Shown piece by piece: positions 19,679 to 26,542 of a stretch of 57,579 nt of DNA. The DNA comes from a bacterium (lineage in GTDB: Bacteria; Patescibacteriota; Minisyncoccia; Minisyncoccales; CG1-02-41-26): NCBI GenBank assembly GCA_030648255.1, contig JAUSHZ010000016.1, positions 1 to 57,579 of the forward strand, given 5' to 3'. The position numbers were made by a program, and so were the translations under genes. How positions within the stretch are numbered: position 1 is the stretch's first letter; each line of letters opens with the position of its first letter. The notes under the pieces were generated by a model. The model worked only from the letters and a program-made list of their open reading frames with translations, was not told where the DNA came from and did not search any database.

Positions 19679-20434
19679 TTATTTACTAACCACCACCACA
19701 AACTCTCCTTTTATTGGAGATTTTTTTATTGCTTCAATAATTTCGGTAATACTTCCCCGATAAATTGTTTCAAATTTCTTGGTTAATTCGCGACCAACAA
19801 CAACCTGCAACTCTTGGGGGGACAGTCCCCCTTCATTCTTCAGGGGGACTGTCCCCCATAACTCGTTCAAGGTTTTCAAAATGCGGTATGGGGATTCAAA
19901 AAATATAACAGGGTATTTTGAATTTAAAACTTCTTCAAAAAATTGTTTTCTTTTTTTCTTAATTGGCGGGAAACCTAAAAAAATAAATCTATCCATTGGA
20001 AATCCGCAAACACTAGCAATAGCGGTTATAGCCGAGGGTCCGGGAATGGGGATTATTTCTATTTCATCCTCTGCTTTTTCTAACTCTTCCGATGTGTAAT
20101 TTTTATGCGGTCGTTCAGAAATTACATATTGATTAACAATAGCATCGACAAGTTTATTGCCAGGGTCGGATATTCCCGGAGTGCCAGCATCAGAAATTAA
20201 AGCTAAATTTTTCCCCCCGCACAACAAACCCAAAATATAATCAACTTTATCCAGCTTGGAATGCTGATGATAAGAAATCATTGGCTTTTTTATGCCAAAA
20301 CGAGTGAGCATTTTTTGGCTCACTCGCGTGTCTTCACACAAAATATAATCAACTAATTTTAGGGTTTCTTGCGCCCTTTGGGAAATATCGTTTAAATTGC
20401 CAATTGGCGTTCCCACTACAAACAAAGTACTCAT
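19679..20434 (-). CDS. rsmI: 16S rRNA (cytidine1402-2'-O)-methyltransferase
   Basis: 251 residues. S-adenosylmethionine-dependent tetrapyrrole-methylase-fold enzyme. Signature LFVVGTPIGNLNDISQRAQETL at the start, CEDTRVSQKML near 33, LISDAGTPGISDPG near 78 and PGPSAITAIASVCGFP near 135. Near residue 195 the usual short link (LNELGxRxVVVxRELTK) is stretched to LNELWGTVPLKNEGGLSPQELQVVVGRELTK; the extra residues are encoded by a palindromic repeat at 19817-19857. Its end region is otherwise normal. Its ATG overlaps the stop of the AI-2E permease gene. Confidence 0.95.
   Translation of the reverse strand: MSTLFVVGTPIGNLNDISQRAQETLKLVDYILCEDTRVSQKMLTRFGIKKPMISYHQHSKLDKVDYILGLLCGGKNLALISDAGTPGISDPGNKLVDAIVNQYVISERPHKNYTSEELEKAEDEIEIIPIPGPSAITAIASVCGFPMDRFIFLGFPPIKKKRKQFFEEVLNSKYPVIFFESPYRILKTLNELWGTVPLKNEGGLSPQELQVVVGRELTKKFETIYRGSITEIIEAIKKSPIKGEFVVVVSK
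19817..19857. repeat. Palindromic repeat inserted in frame in rsmI
   Basis: GGGGGACAGTCCCCC (19817-19831) and GGGGGACTGTCCCCC (19843-19857) are exact reverse complements around an 11-nt spacer, and each is itself nearly palindromic. The 41-bp unit plus flanks replaces a short loop in rsmI without breaking the frame. Confidence 0.8.
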
Positions 20435-21477
20435 GAATTTTCTACTTGTTCTGGCAACTCATGCCTCTGGCGTTTTATCAGGTAGTCTTTAATAATCTCG
20501 TAAATAACTCCAGCCAACGGAATACCCAAAATAGCCCCAGCCGCTCCCCACAATTCTCCTCCAATAGCAAAAGCTACTAACACTAAAACAGGAGACAGGC
20601 CAATGAGCTTTTTAAATATAATCGGAAATAAAATATGATTTTCAATTTCCTGAATAATAAAAAATGCCAAAATCACAAAAACTGCTTGGGGAAAAGAAAT
20701 CAAGGAAACAACCGAAAACAAAGCAACCCCAGCGACCAATGGACCGATAAACGGCAACAAATCCAATACACCAGCAATAAGAGCTAAAATAAAAGCGTAC
20801 TTTACATTTAAAATCATTAAGATGACATACATTCCCAAACCAACAAAAGCAATGCCAATTAGCCGGGTTACAAACCAGCCACTTACTTTCTTTTTTGAAC
20901 GCCTCCACAAACCGAATAAATATTCTTTATACTTGGGCGGTGAAAATGCACTTAATATTTTTTCCACAAAATGTCGCTCTAAAGATATAAAAAAAGCCAT
21001 TGCCACCACCAAGGCAGTTGAGGCTGCTCCGCCAAAAATGCTCGCTAAAGCGCTTGTAAAGCTCCCTCCAGCGCTGTTTAAATTAGTTTGCAAACTAGCC
21101 ATAAAAACTTTGCTACTTTTAAAAGAGGTAATGCCCAATTTCTCAAAGAAAGGTGAAATTTTTTTTAAATAAATCGGCAAATTTGCCACAAAATCTTGAA
21201 TTTCATAAAGCAAAATAGGGGCTGTTTTATAAATAAAAAATCCTAACAAGGCAAAAAATCCAAGATATAAAACAGTGGTAGAAATAATGCGAGGCACCCT
21301 TCTTTTTTGAAGCCCATCAATTAAAAAATTAAATAAAATAGAAATAACCAAAGCAAAAACAAACCAGATAATGATATCTTTTACAATATATAAGACATAC
21401 AAACACACAACAAGAAGCGCCAGTTTTGTTGCTGATTGCCAATCTAAATGCAAATTATAAATTTCTTTATCTCTCAT
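20431..21477 (-). CDS. AI-2E/PerM-family transporter-like membrane protein
   Basis: 348 residues with about eight hydrophobic segments. The conserved C-terminal half is clear: GVLDLLPFIGPLVAGVALFSVV, then IIQEIENHILFPIIFKKLIGLSPVLVLVAFAIGGELWGAAGAILGIPLAGVIYEI, the usual PerM signature (E-x-x-x-x-P-x-x-x-x-x-x-x-L-x-P-x). Family members are putative small-molecule exporters or ion antiporters; the substrate here cannot be told. Four-base overlaps at both ends join it to rsmI and the M16 peptidase. Confidence 0.9.
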   Translation of the reverse strand: MRDKEIYNLHLDWQSATKLALLVVCLYVLYIVKDIIIWFVFALVISILFNFLIDGLQKRRVPRIISTTVLYLGFFALLGFFIYKTAPILLYEIQDFVANLPIYLKKISPFFEKLGITSFKSSKVFMASLQTNLNSAGGSFTSALASIFGGAASTALVVAMAFFISLERHFVEKILSAFSPPKYKEYLFGLWRRSKKKVSGWFVTRLIGIAFVGLGMYVILMILNVKYAFILALIAGVLDLLPFIGPLVAGVALFSVVSLISFPQAVFVILAFFIIQEIENHILFPIIFKKLIGLSPVLVLVAFAIGGELWGAAGAILGIPLAGVIYEIIKDYLIKRQRHELPEQVENS

Positions 21478-22739
21478 AAGTTCATCAATTTTTGCAATTC
21501 ATTTTCATTTTTATGAGGCCCAATAATTGCTAAATTTAAGCTTTCTTTTCTAAAAATTTCCTTGGCCAAGGCCCTAACTTCGCTCGCTTTTACTTTATCA
21601 ATTTTGGCACACTCCTCTTTTAATGTCAAAATCTTGCTTGTTAAGAGCTCCTGGCCTGCATAAAAAGAAGCCAAGGCGTCAGATGACTCCAAGCTTAAAA
21701 CTAAATTACCCTTTAAGTAATCTTTGGCTTTTTTCAGCTCGCTTTCGGCGATAATTTGCCCAGCTAAATTTTTATATTCTTTTAAAATCATAGCCACTGC
21801 CTTTGATAACGCTGAATGCGGAATCCCGGCTTGCGTAACCAAATACCCAGAATCGGTAAAGCTTTCAGCGTCGGTTTTGATGTAGTAGGCCAACCCATTT
21901 TTTTCCCGTACTTTAATAAATAACCTTGAGCTCATATTGCCCCCAAGTATGGTAGCTAAAATTTCTTGAACATAAATTTTTGGGCTGAATAAATCAAAAG
22001 CCCTAACCCCTAAGCAAAAATGGGTTTGGTCGGTTTCTTTAAATTTTAAATGAATTTGGGGCTCTGTTTGGACTTCAATAACTTTTTCTTTTGATTGGGG
22101 CTTTTTTTTATTTATTGTTTTAAATTTTCTTTTTATGTCCTCAAGCATTTTTGCTTGGCTAAAGTTCCCCGAAACACAAACGATAGTGTTCTTTGAGGAG
22201 TAGTGGTTTTGGATATAGTCAATAAAGTCTTTTCTTTGGACTTTTTTTAAATTCTCTTTAGTGCCTATAGTTTCCCAACCCGCTGGCTGGTCCCCATACA
22301 AAAGCTCTTCAAATAAATCTCTAATATGCCTCACTGGCGTGTCTAAGTACATATTTAGCTCTTCAATAATAACACCCCGCTCTTTTTCAATTTGCTTGCT
22401 TTCAATTTTAGAATTTAAAAACATATCGCTCACCCAATCCAAAGCCAAATCGCTATGCTTTGCGTCAACCTTGGCAAAATAGCCAGTATATTCCTTACTG
22501 GTAAAAGCATTGTAAAACCCGCCAACCCTGTCTAAAGTTTCAGAAATCGCTAAAGCATTGGGCCGTTTTTTTGTCCCCTTAAAAAACATATGCTCCACAA
22601 AATGGGAAATGCCATTATTTTTCTTGGTTTCATATTTACTTCCAGCCCCCACCACAGCCAAAACCGTCACCGCTTGAGTGTTTTTATTTGGCACCAACAT
22701 AATCCGCAAGCCATTGTCTAAAATTATTTTTTTATACAT
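21474..22739 (-). CDS. M16-family zinc peptidase (insulinase/MPP-like)
   Basis: 421 residues. The inverted zinc-binding motif ISHFVEHMFFKGT (HxxEH) is near residue 45, with the distal Glu in EERGVIIEELNMYLDTP near 118. Two M16 halves are recognisable, the second with LGVRAFDLFSPKIYVQEILATILGGNMSSRLF. Length is usual for the processing-peptidase type. Cytoplasmic by sequence, no signal peptide. First gene of an M16-AI2E-rsmI operon with overlapping stops and starts. Confidence 0.93.
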   Translation of the reverse strand: MYKKIILDNGLRIMLVPNKNTQAVTVLAVVGAGSKYETKKNNGISHFVEHMFFKGTKKRPNALAISETLDRVGGFYNAFTSKEYTGYFAKVDAKHSDLALDWVSDMFLNSKIESKQIEKERGVIIEELNMYLDTPVRHIRDLFEELLYGDQPAGWETIGTKENLKKVQRKDFIDYIQNHYSSKNTIVCVSGNFSQAKMLEDIKRKFKTINKKKPQSKEKVIEVQTEPQIHLKFKETDQTHFCLGVRAFDLFSPKIYVQEILATILGGNMSSRLFIKVREKNGLAYYIKTDAESFTDSGYLVTQAGIPHSALSKAVAMILKEYKNLAGQIIAESELKKAKDYLKGNLVLSLESSDALASFYAGQELLTSKILTLKEECAKIDKVKASEVRALAKEIFRKESLNLAIIGPHKNENELQKLMNL

Positions 22740-22839
22740 AACAACAAAATTTTTAATTCTTAATTTTTAAATAATTTTTAATTTTAAAATTTCTAAACTT
22801 ATTTCATCTTAATACAAATAACCACAACATAAAAGAAAG

Positions 22840-22854
22840 GGCGGCTATGCCGCC
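22840..22854 (-). terminator. Terminator containing a stop codon
   Basis: GGCGGC (22840-22845) and GCCGCC (22849-22854) form a stem around a 3-nt loop; on the minus strand it is followed by CTTTCTTTTAT. The stop codon of the 119-residue gene is read from within this hairpin. Confidence 0.7.
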
Positions 22855-23204
22855 ACAACTTTATGAATATCTTCCAACTTTGCTGTTGCCATGTCGAACA
22901 AACTAAAAAATCCTTTTTGTTGCATTTCTTCTAATTCATCATCGTGAAAAATTAATGAATTTAACGCAATAAGTTTAATGCATGGATTTCTTTCCGAAAA
23001 TACCTCAATAGTTGTAAGGGTATCGTTTTGAAGATATTCAATATAAGGATCAAAAATTATAACTTCAATCCCATCGACTCCTCTTTCTTCCACCTCTGAT
23101 AAAGATAGACAACGCAAATTCACAACCAGATATCCACAGAATTCGAAGAAATCTACCAACGACTCAGCTTTATCAATCGCAATATGAATGCTCTTTTTAT
23201 GCAT
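22845..23204 (-). CDS. Receiver-like small protein, unknown
   Basis: 119 residues with alternating strands and helices like a CheY-type receiver: HIAIDKAESLVDFFEFCGYLVV, then GVDGIEVIIFDPYIEYL with an Asp where the phosphoacceptor would be, then CIKLIALNSLIF and KGFFSLFDMATAKLEDI. The acidic pocket and the late Lys are not clearly in place, so it may be a pseudo-receiver or only a similar fold. A strong AAAGGAGG precedes the ATG by seven bases. It ends in its own terminator and is a single-gene unit. Confidence 0.45.
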   Translation of the reverse strand: MHKKSIHIAIDKAESLVDFFEFCGYLVVNLRCLSLSEVEERGVDGIEVIIFDPYIEYLQNDTLTTIEVFSERNPCIKLIALNSLIFHDDELEEMQQKGFFSLFDMATAKLEDIHKVVAA

Positions 23205-23271
23205 TGAAGTCCTCCTTTCTAAAAATATTATTAATGTAGCAAGCTAAACTTACACCAAATCGCTTTAAAAA

Positions 23272-24162
23272 TCAAGAAATTTTTACAAAACGCCATTTAT
23301 TAAATTGATCTTTGTGAAATTCAAAATTTTGATATTTGAATTTTTTTAGTAGCTTCTCAATATCCTTTTTTTGATTATAGCCAAATTCCAGATAAATAAC
23401 ACCCTTAGGGGCTAAGTAATTTTTGGCTTGCTTTAAAAACTTTTCAATAAAATATAAGCCATTACTCTTGGCAAACAATGCCTGTTTTGGCTCAAAATTT
23501 AAAACCGATTTTTGTACTTTACTTTTCTCGCCCAACCCAATATATGGCGGATTAGCCAAAATTAAATCATATCTGCTGTTGAAGCTCGGGTTCAACAGCT
23601 TTTCAAAAACATTGGACTTAATAATGCGATATCTTTTTTTATCAATTCCATTCAATTTTAAGTTAAGCCGAATTTGCTTTAAGCAATTCCCATCAATATC
23701 CACAAAATCACAATGACTATTAGGGATACTCTTTAAAACCACAACCCCGCAACACCCTCCGCCGGCAAACACATCTAGAATCTTTAAACAACGGGTTGGG
23801 AGTTGTTTTTCGTGAGTATTCGCAGGCAAAATTGCATGGTTCGCCTTTGGCGAAATTTTGCCGAGACGAAGCGAGTGAGCCGCTGGGCGAACGAGCGTCT
23901 CACGAAAAATAATTCCCGAGCCGTTGTTATTAACTTCTCGGACAGCTTCGCCAACCCAATATTCTGTTTCATCTCTTGGAATAAGCGGCTTGTATCGCAA
24001 ATCAATTTTGCAACCACAAAAATTCTTATGACCAATAACATAATCCACTGGCTCGCCTTTTTCCAATCGAGTTATATCCTTTTTTGCCCTATCTGTCAAC
24101 TTCCCCCCATATTTCTCATTTAACAACCAAACAACCTCCTGCTTTAAATTACCATTTTTCAT
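23272..24162 (-). CDS. prmC: Release-factor glutamine methyltransferase, with a repeat-derived insertion
   Basis: Methylates the GGQ glutamine of peptide release factors. About 296 residues from the ATG at 24162; a TTG ten codons upstream is possible. N-terminal domain with DYVIGHKNFCGCKIDL, SAM motif I LKILDVFAGGGCCGVVVL, and the substrate motif LILANPPYIGLG (NPPY) near residue 205. Between the N-terminal domain (EAVREVNN) and motif I about 45 extra residues appear, including RETLVRPAAHSLRLGKISPK, encoded by a 142-bp nested palindrome (23787-23928). The core motifs stay intact, so activity is plausible. Motif I is unusual (FAGGGCCG rather than GTGSGCI). Confidence 0.9.
   Translation of the reverse strand: MKNGNLKQEVVWLLNEKYGGKLTDRAKKDITRLEKGEPVDYVIGHKNFCGCKIDLRYKPLIPRDETEYWVGEAVREVNNNGSGIIFRETLVRPAAHSLRLGKISPKANHAILPANTHEKQLPTRCLKILDVFAGGGCCGVVVLKSIPNSHCDFVDIDGNCLKQIRLNLKLNGIDKKRYRIIKSNVFEKLLNPSFNSRYDLILANPPYIGLGEKSKVQKSVLNFEPKQALFAKSNGLYFIEKFLKQAKNYLAPKGVIYLEFGYNQKKDIEKLLKKFKYQNFEFHKDQFNKWRFVKIS
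23787..23928. repeat. 142-bp nested palindrome in frame in prmC
   Basis: Arms 23787-23816 and 23899-23928 match as inverted repeats at about 26 of 30 positions, starting AACAACGG and ending TTTTTCGTGAG on the left arm. Inside lie further hairpins: GGCAAAATT/AATTTTGCC, TTCGCC/GGCGAA, and GAGACG/CGTCTC. The whole unit has no stop codon in the prmC frame. Confidence 0.8.
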
Positions 24163-24182
24163 ATTTTCCACTTTACCAAAAA

Positions 24183-24243
24183 ACCGTCTCAATAAAAAGC
24201 AACCTAGGGTTTTCTATTCCAAATTATTCAATTCTGAGACGGT
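24183..24243. repeat. Short inverted repeat upstream of prmC
   Basis: ACCGTCTCA (24183-24191) and TGAGACGGT (24235-24243) are perfect inverted repeats 43 nt apart, covering the region just upstream of the prmC start. No role is assigned. Confidence 0.4.
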
Positions 24244-24325
24244 CGTTGTGAAAGTGAATAAAATAAAATTTTAATACGCATTAAAATCAAAAATCCCCCT
24301 TCGATAAACTCGGGAGAATTCTTGA

Positions 24326-24425
24326 TGCGGAGGCAGGTGGAATCGAACCACATACCTTTATGGGGTATCGCCTGTTTATCAGGCAGGGGTCCGCTCCAGC
24401 GGACATCAGCCTCCCATACCTCCGC
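24326..24425 (-). tRNA. Unusual 100-nt class II tRNA-like gene
   Basis: Acceptor arms GCGGAGG and CCTCCGC pair (7 bp, up to 9 with TA/TG), discriminator A. The T-arm is GTGG-TTCGATT-CCAC, and the variable arm ATACC-CCATAAA-GGTAT is long. The anticodon arm can be read as loop CTGATAA (anticodon GAT, one C-A mismatch at the top of the stem) or as a tighter GCCTG/CAGGC stem with a 5-nt loop. The D-arm region is about 12 nt too long and contains a perfect 6-bp hairpin GTCCGC-TGGA-GCGGAC, reminiscent of the 6-bp D-stem of selenocysteine-type tRNAs. Identity is therefore uncertain: Ser-like with changed anticodon, Sec/allo-tRNA-like, or a tRNA with an inserted hairpin. CCA is not encoded. Confidence 0.6.
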
Positions 24426-24454
24426 AATTTTATTTTAACACTTCAATAAAACAA

Positions 24455-24481
24455 AACAATCCCGAAAAAATCGAGATTGTT
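24455..24481 (-). terminator. Terminator downstream of rlmE
   Basis: AACAATCCCGA (24455-24465) pairs with TCGAGATTGTT (24471-24481) with one mismatch; on the minus strand a T-rich tract TTTTGTTTTATT follows. It ends the glyS-rlmE transcript before the tRNA-like gene. Confidence 0.65.
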
Positions 24482-24486
24482 CTGTC

Positions 24487-24534
24487 GATACCTCTTAGGT
24501 ATGTGGTCGCCGCCTGATAAACAATTACACCATA
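24487..24534. other. tRNA-related fragment in rearranged order
   Basis: On the plus strand CGATACC-N5-GGTATGTGGT followed by GCCTGATAAACA repeats two pieces of the neighbouring tRNA-like gene, but in swapped order and on the opposite strand. Read on the minus strand the segment also shows GGTGTAATTG, a common D-arm sequence. It cannot be folded into a complete tRNA. Together with 24183-24486 this fills the 391-bp gap between prmC and rlmE. Confidence 0.35.
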
Positions 24535-24553
24535 GCAAGAAAATCCGCCTGCG

Positions 24554-25159
24554 TCAAGATTTTCGCTGTGGAGAAAAACCTTTAGCTATTAGATAGAATT
24601 CTTTACTGCCACGACGAACAGCTCTGGGGCGGTATCTTTTTATCATTTGAAAATGCCCTTTTACTTCTTTAACAAAATTATCAGTGCCAGGCCCCTCAAA
24701 AATCTTGCAAACGAAATTGCCGGATTTTGCTAAAACTTTTATGGCAATCTCCAAGGCCTTTTGCGTTAACTCCAAACAATTAGCCACATCTAATTCCAAG
24801 AGCCCTGTAGTGTTTGGGGCCATATCAGAAACCACCACATTAAAAGATTGGTTTAACAACGGCCCATCAAAAAAATCATCGGCTAAAACATCCTTTTTAA
24901 TAAATACTGTGTTGTTCAACGGTTTTATGTTTAAATCCAAAATATCCATTGCCACTACTTTGCCAGTCATTGAAACTTTATTAGCAATATACAAAAGCCA
25001 AGAACCAGGGGCTGCTCCCAAGTCCAAAACAAAAAAGCCCTTCTGGAAAAGCTTAAATTTTTCGTCTATTTCTTGAAGCTTATACACAGAACGAGCTGGG
25101 TAGCCCTCCTCTTTAGCTTTTTGAGTAAAGAAATCGTTTTTGCTAAATTCTCTTTTCAT
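24554..25159 (-). CDS. rlmE: 23S rRNA (uridine2552-2'-O)-methyltransferase, FtsJ/RrmJ family
   Basis: 201 residues, the usual length. It opens with the family's substrate-binding region (FFTQKAKEEGYPARSVYKLQEIDEKFKLFQKG) with the catalytic Lys near residue 28, then SAM motif VLDLGAAPGSWLLYI near 45, VVSDMAPNTTG near 108 (catalytic Asp) and KIFEGPGTD near 152 (catalytic Lys). Acts on the 50S subunit. It starts 3 nt after glyS in the same operon. Confidence 0.95.
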   Translation of the reverse strand: MKREFSKNDFFTQKAKEEGYPARSVYKLQEIDEKFKLFQKGFFVLDLGAAPGSWLLYIANKVSMTGKVVAMDILDLNIKPLNNTVFIKKDVLADDFFDGPLLNQSFNVVVSDMAPNTTGLLELDVANCLELTQKALEIAIKVLAKSGNFVCKIFEGPGTDNFVKEVKGHFQMIKRYRPRAVRRGSKEFYLIAKGFSPQRKS

Positions 25160-25162
25160 TTA

Positions 25163-26542
25163 TTATTTTAATTTTTCGATTAAGATATTTTTTATTTCAC
25201 TAATTTTTATTCTTTCTTGTTTCATTGTGTCTCTATCGCGCAAAGTAACAGTGTCATCTTGTAAGGTATCAAAATCAACTGTGATGCAATAGGGTGTGCC
25301 AACTTCATCTTGCCTTCTGTATCTTTTGCCAATATTGCCTGAATCATCAAACTCTGTTTGAAAATCTTTTTTCAACTCATTAAAAATGCTTCTGGCTTTT
25401 TCAACCAATTCTGGCTTGTTGGCTAATAGGGGAAAAATAGCAACTTTAATAGGCGCTAATTTGGCAGGAAATTTTAAAACTATTCGGGTTTCACCCCCCT
25501 CCATTTGTTCTTCGTTGTAAGCCTCTGTTAAAACAGCTAAAAGAGCTCTGCCAACCCCAACTGAAGACTCAATGATATGAGGGATATATTTTTCTTTTGT
25601 TTTGGGGTCAGTATAGTCTAGAGCCACTCCAGAAAATTTGCTATGTTGAGATAAGTCATAATCGCTTCTAGCATGGATACCTTCTAACTCCTTAAACCCA
25701 AACGGAAAATTATATTCAATATCGTAGGCCTCTTTAGCATAAAAAACTAAATTTTCGTGCTTGTGCCATTTCAAATTTTTCTCTGAAATTCCCAAGTTTA
25801 AATAATATTGCCACCTATTTTGCCTTAATTTCTCGTACTCTATCATTTCCTGATTGGGAGAACAAAAATACTGCATTTCCATTTGTTCAAACTCGCGAGT
25901 TCTAAAAATAAACTGGCGAGCAGTTATCTCGTTGCGAAAGGCCTTGCCAATTTGAGCTATACCAAAAGGAATTTGCACCCTGCAAGAATCCAGAACATTT
26001 AAATAATTAACATAAATTCCCTGGCAAGTTTCACCACGCAAATAAACAGGCGCCTTGCTCCAATCATCAGCAAAATTCCCTAGATTGGCTTTAACCAATA
26101 GATTAAATTTTTTAACTTTTGTCCAATCATTTTTACCACAAGTTGGGCATTTTATTTTGCCTTTGTGGGTATCAAAAAGTTTATTTATTTCATCCTCAGT
26201 CATTTTCTCGTCAGCAAAAATTTCTATATCTTCAAGCAAATGGTCAACTCTTAACCGGCTATTACATTTTTTACATTCGGTTAAAGGGTCGGCAAACCCG
26301 CCAACATGGCCCGAAGCCTCCCAAATTCTTGGGTGCATAAAAATAGCTGAATCAAGCCCCACAATATCCTCTCTTTCTTGAACCATTGCTTTCCACCACT
26401 CTTTTTTTATGTTGTTGACCAATTCAACCCCATATGGTCCTAAGTCATAAACAGCTGAAAACCCGCCGTAAATTTCAGAGCTGGCAAAGACAAAACCTCT
26501 TCTTTTACAGAGCGCTATAATATTTTGCATTTTATCTGGCAT
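25163..26542 (-). CDS. glyS: Glycyl-tRNA synthetase (single-chain, class II)
   Basis: 459 residues, the alpha2 type rather than the two-subunit type. Opening RRGFVFASSEIYGGFSAVYDLGPYGVELVNNIKKEWW is diagnostic. Two Cys pairs (CKKCNSRL and CPTCGKNDW) suggest bound zinc. Class II motif 2 is FRNEITARQFIFRTREFEQMEMQYF near 205, and motif 3 is ESSVGVGRALLAVL near 325. Anticodon-binding domain at the end. It overlaps the surface-protein gene upstream by 11 nt and is followed by rlmE. Confidence 0.96.
   Translation of the reverse strand: MPDKMQNIIALCKRRGFVFASSEIYGGFSAVYDLGPYGVELVNNIKKEWWKAMVQEREDIVGLDSAIFMHPRIWEASGHVGGFADPLTECKKCNSRLRVDHLLEDIEIFADEKMTEDEINKLFDTHKGKIKCPTCGKNDWTKVKKFNLLVKANLGNFADDWSKAPVYLRGETCQGIYVNYLNVLDSCRVQIPFGIAQIGKAFRNEITARQFIFRTREFEQMEMQYFCSPNQEMIEYEKLRQNRWQYYLNLGISEKNLKWHKHENLVFYAKEAYDIEYNFPFGFKELEGIHARSDYDLSQHSKFSGVALDYTDPKTKEKYIPHIIESSVGVGRALLAVLTEAYNEEQMEGGETRIVLKFPAKLAPIKVAIFPLLANKPELVEKARSIFNELKKDFQTEFDDSGNIGKRYRRQDEVGTPYCITVDFDTLQDDTVTLRDRDTMKQERIKISEIKNILIEKLK

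Noticed and set aside
24326-24425. Straight call as tRNA-Sec (selC)
   Set aside because: Anticodon is not TCA, extra nucleotides precede the 6-bp D hairpin, and no selA, selB or SECIS is in the window.
24487-24534. Second tRNA gene (plus strand CTT or minus strand with GGTGTAATTG)
   Set aside because: No acceptor stem pairing could be made in either direction.
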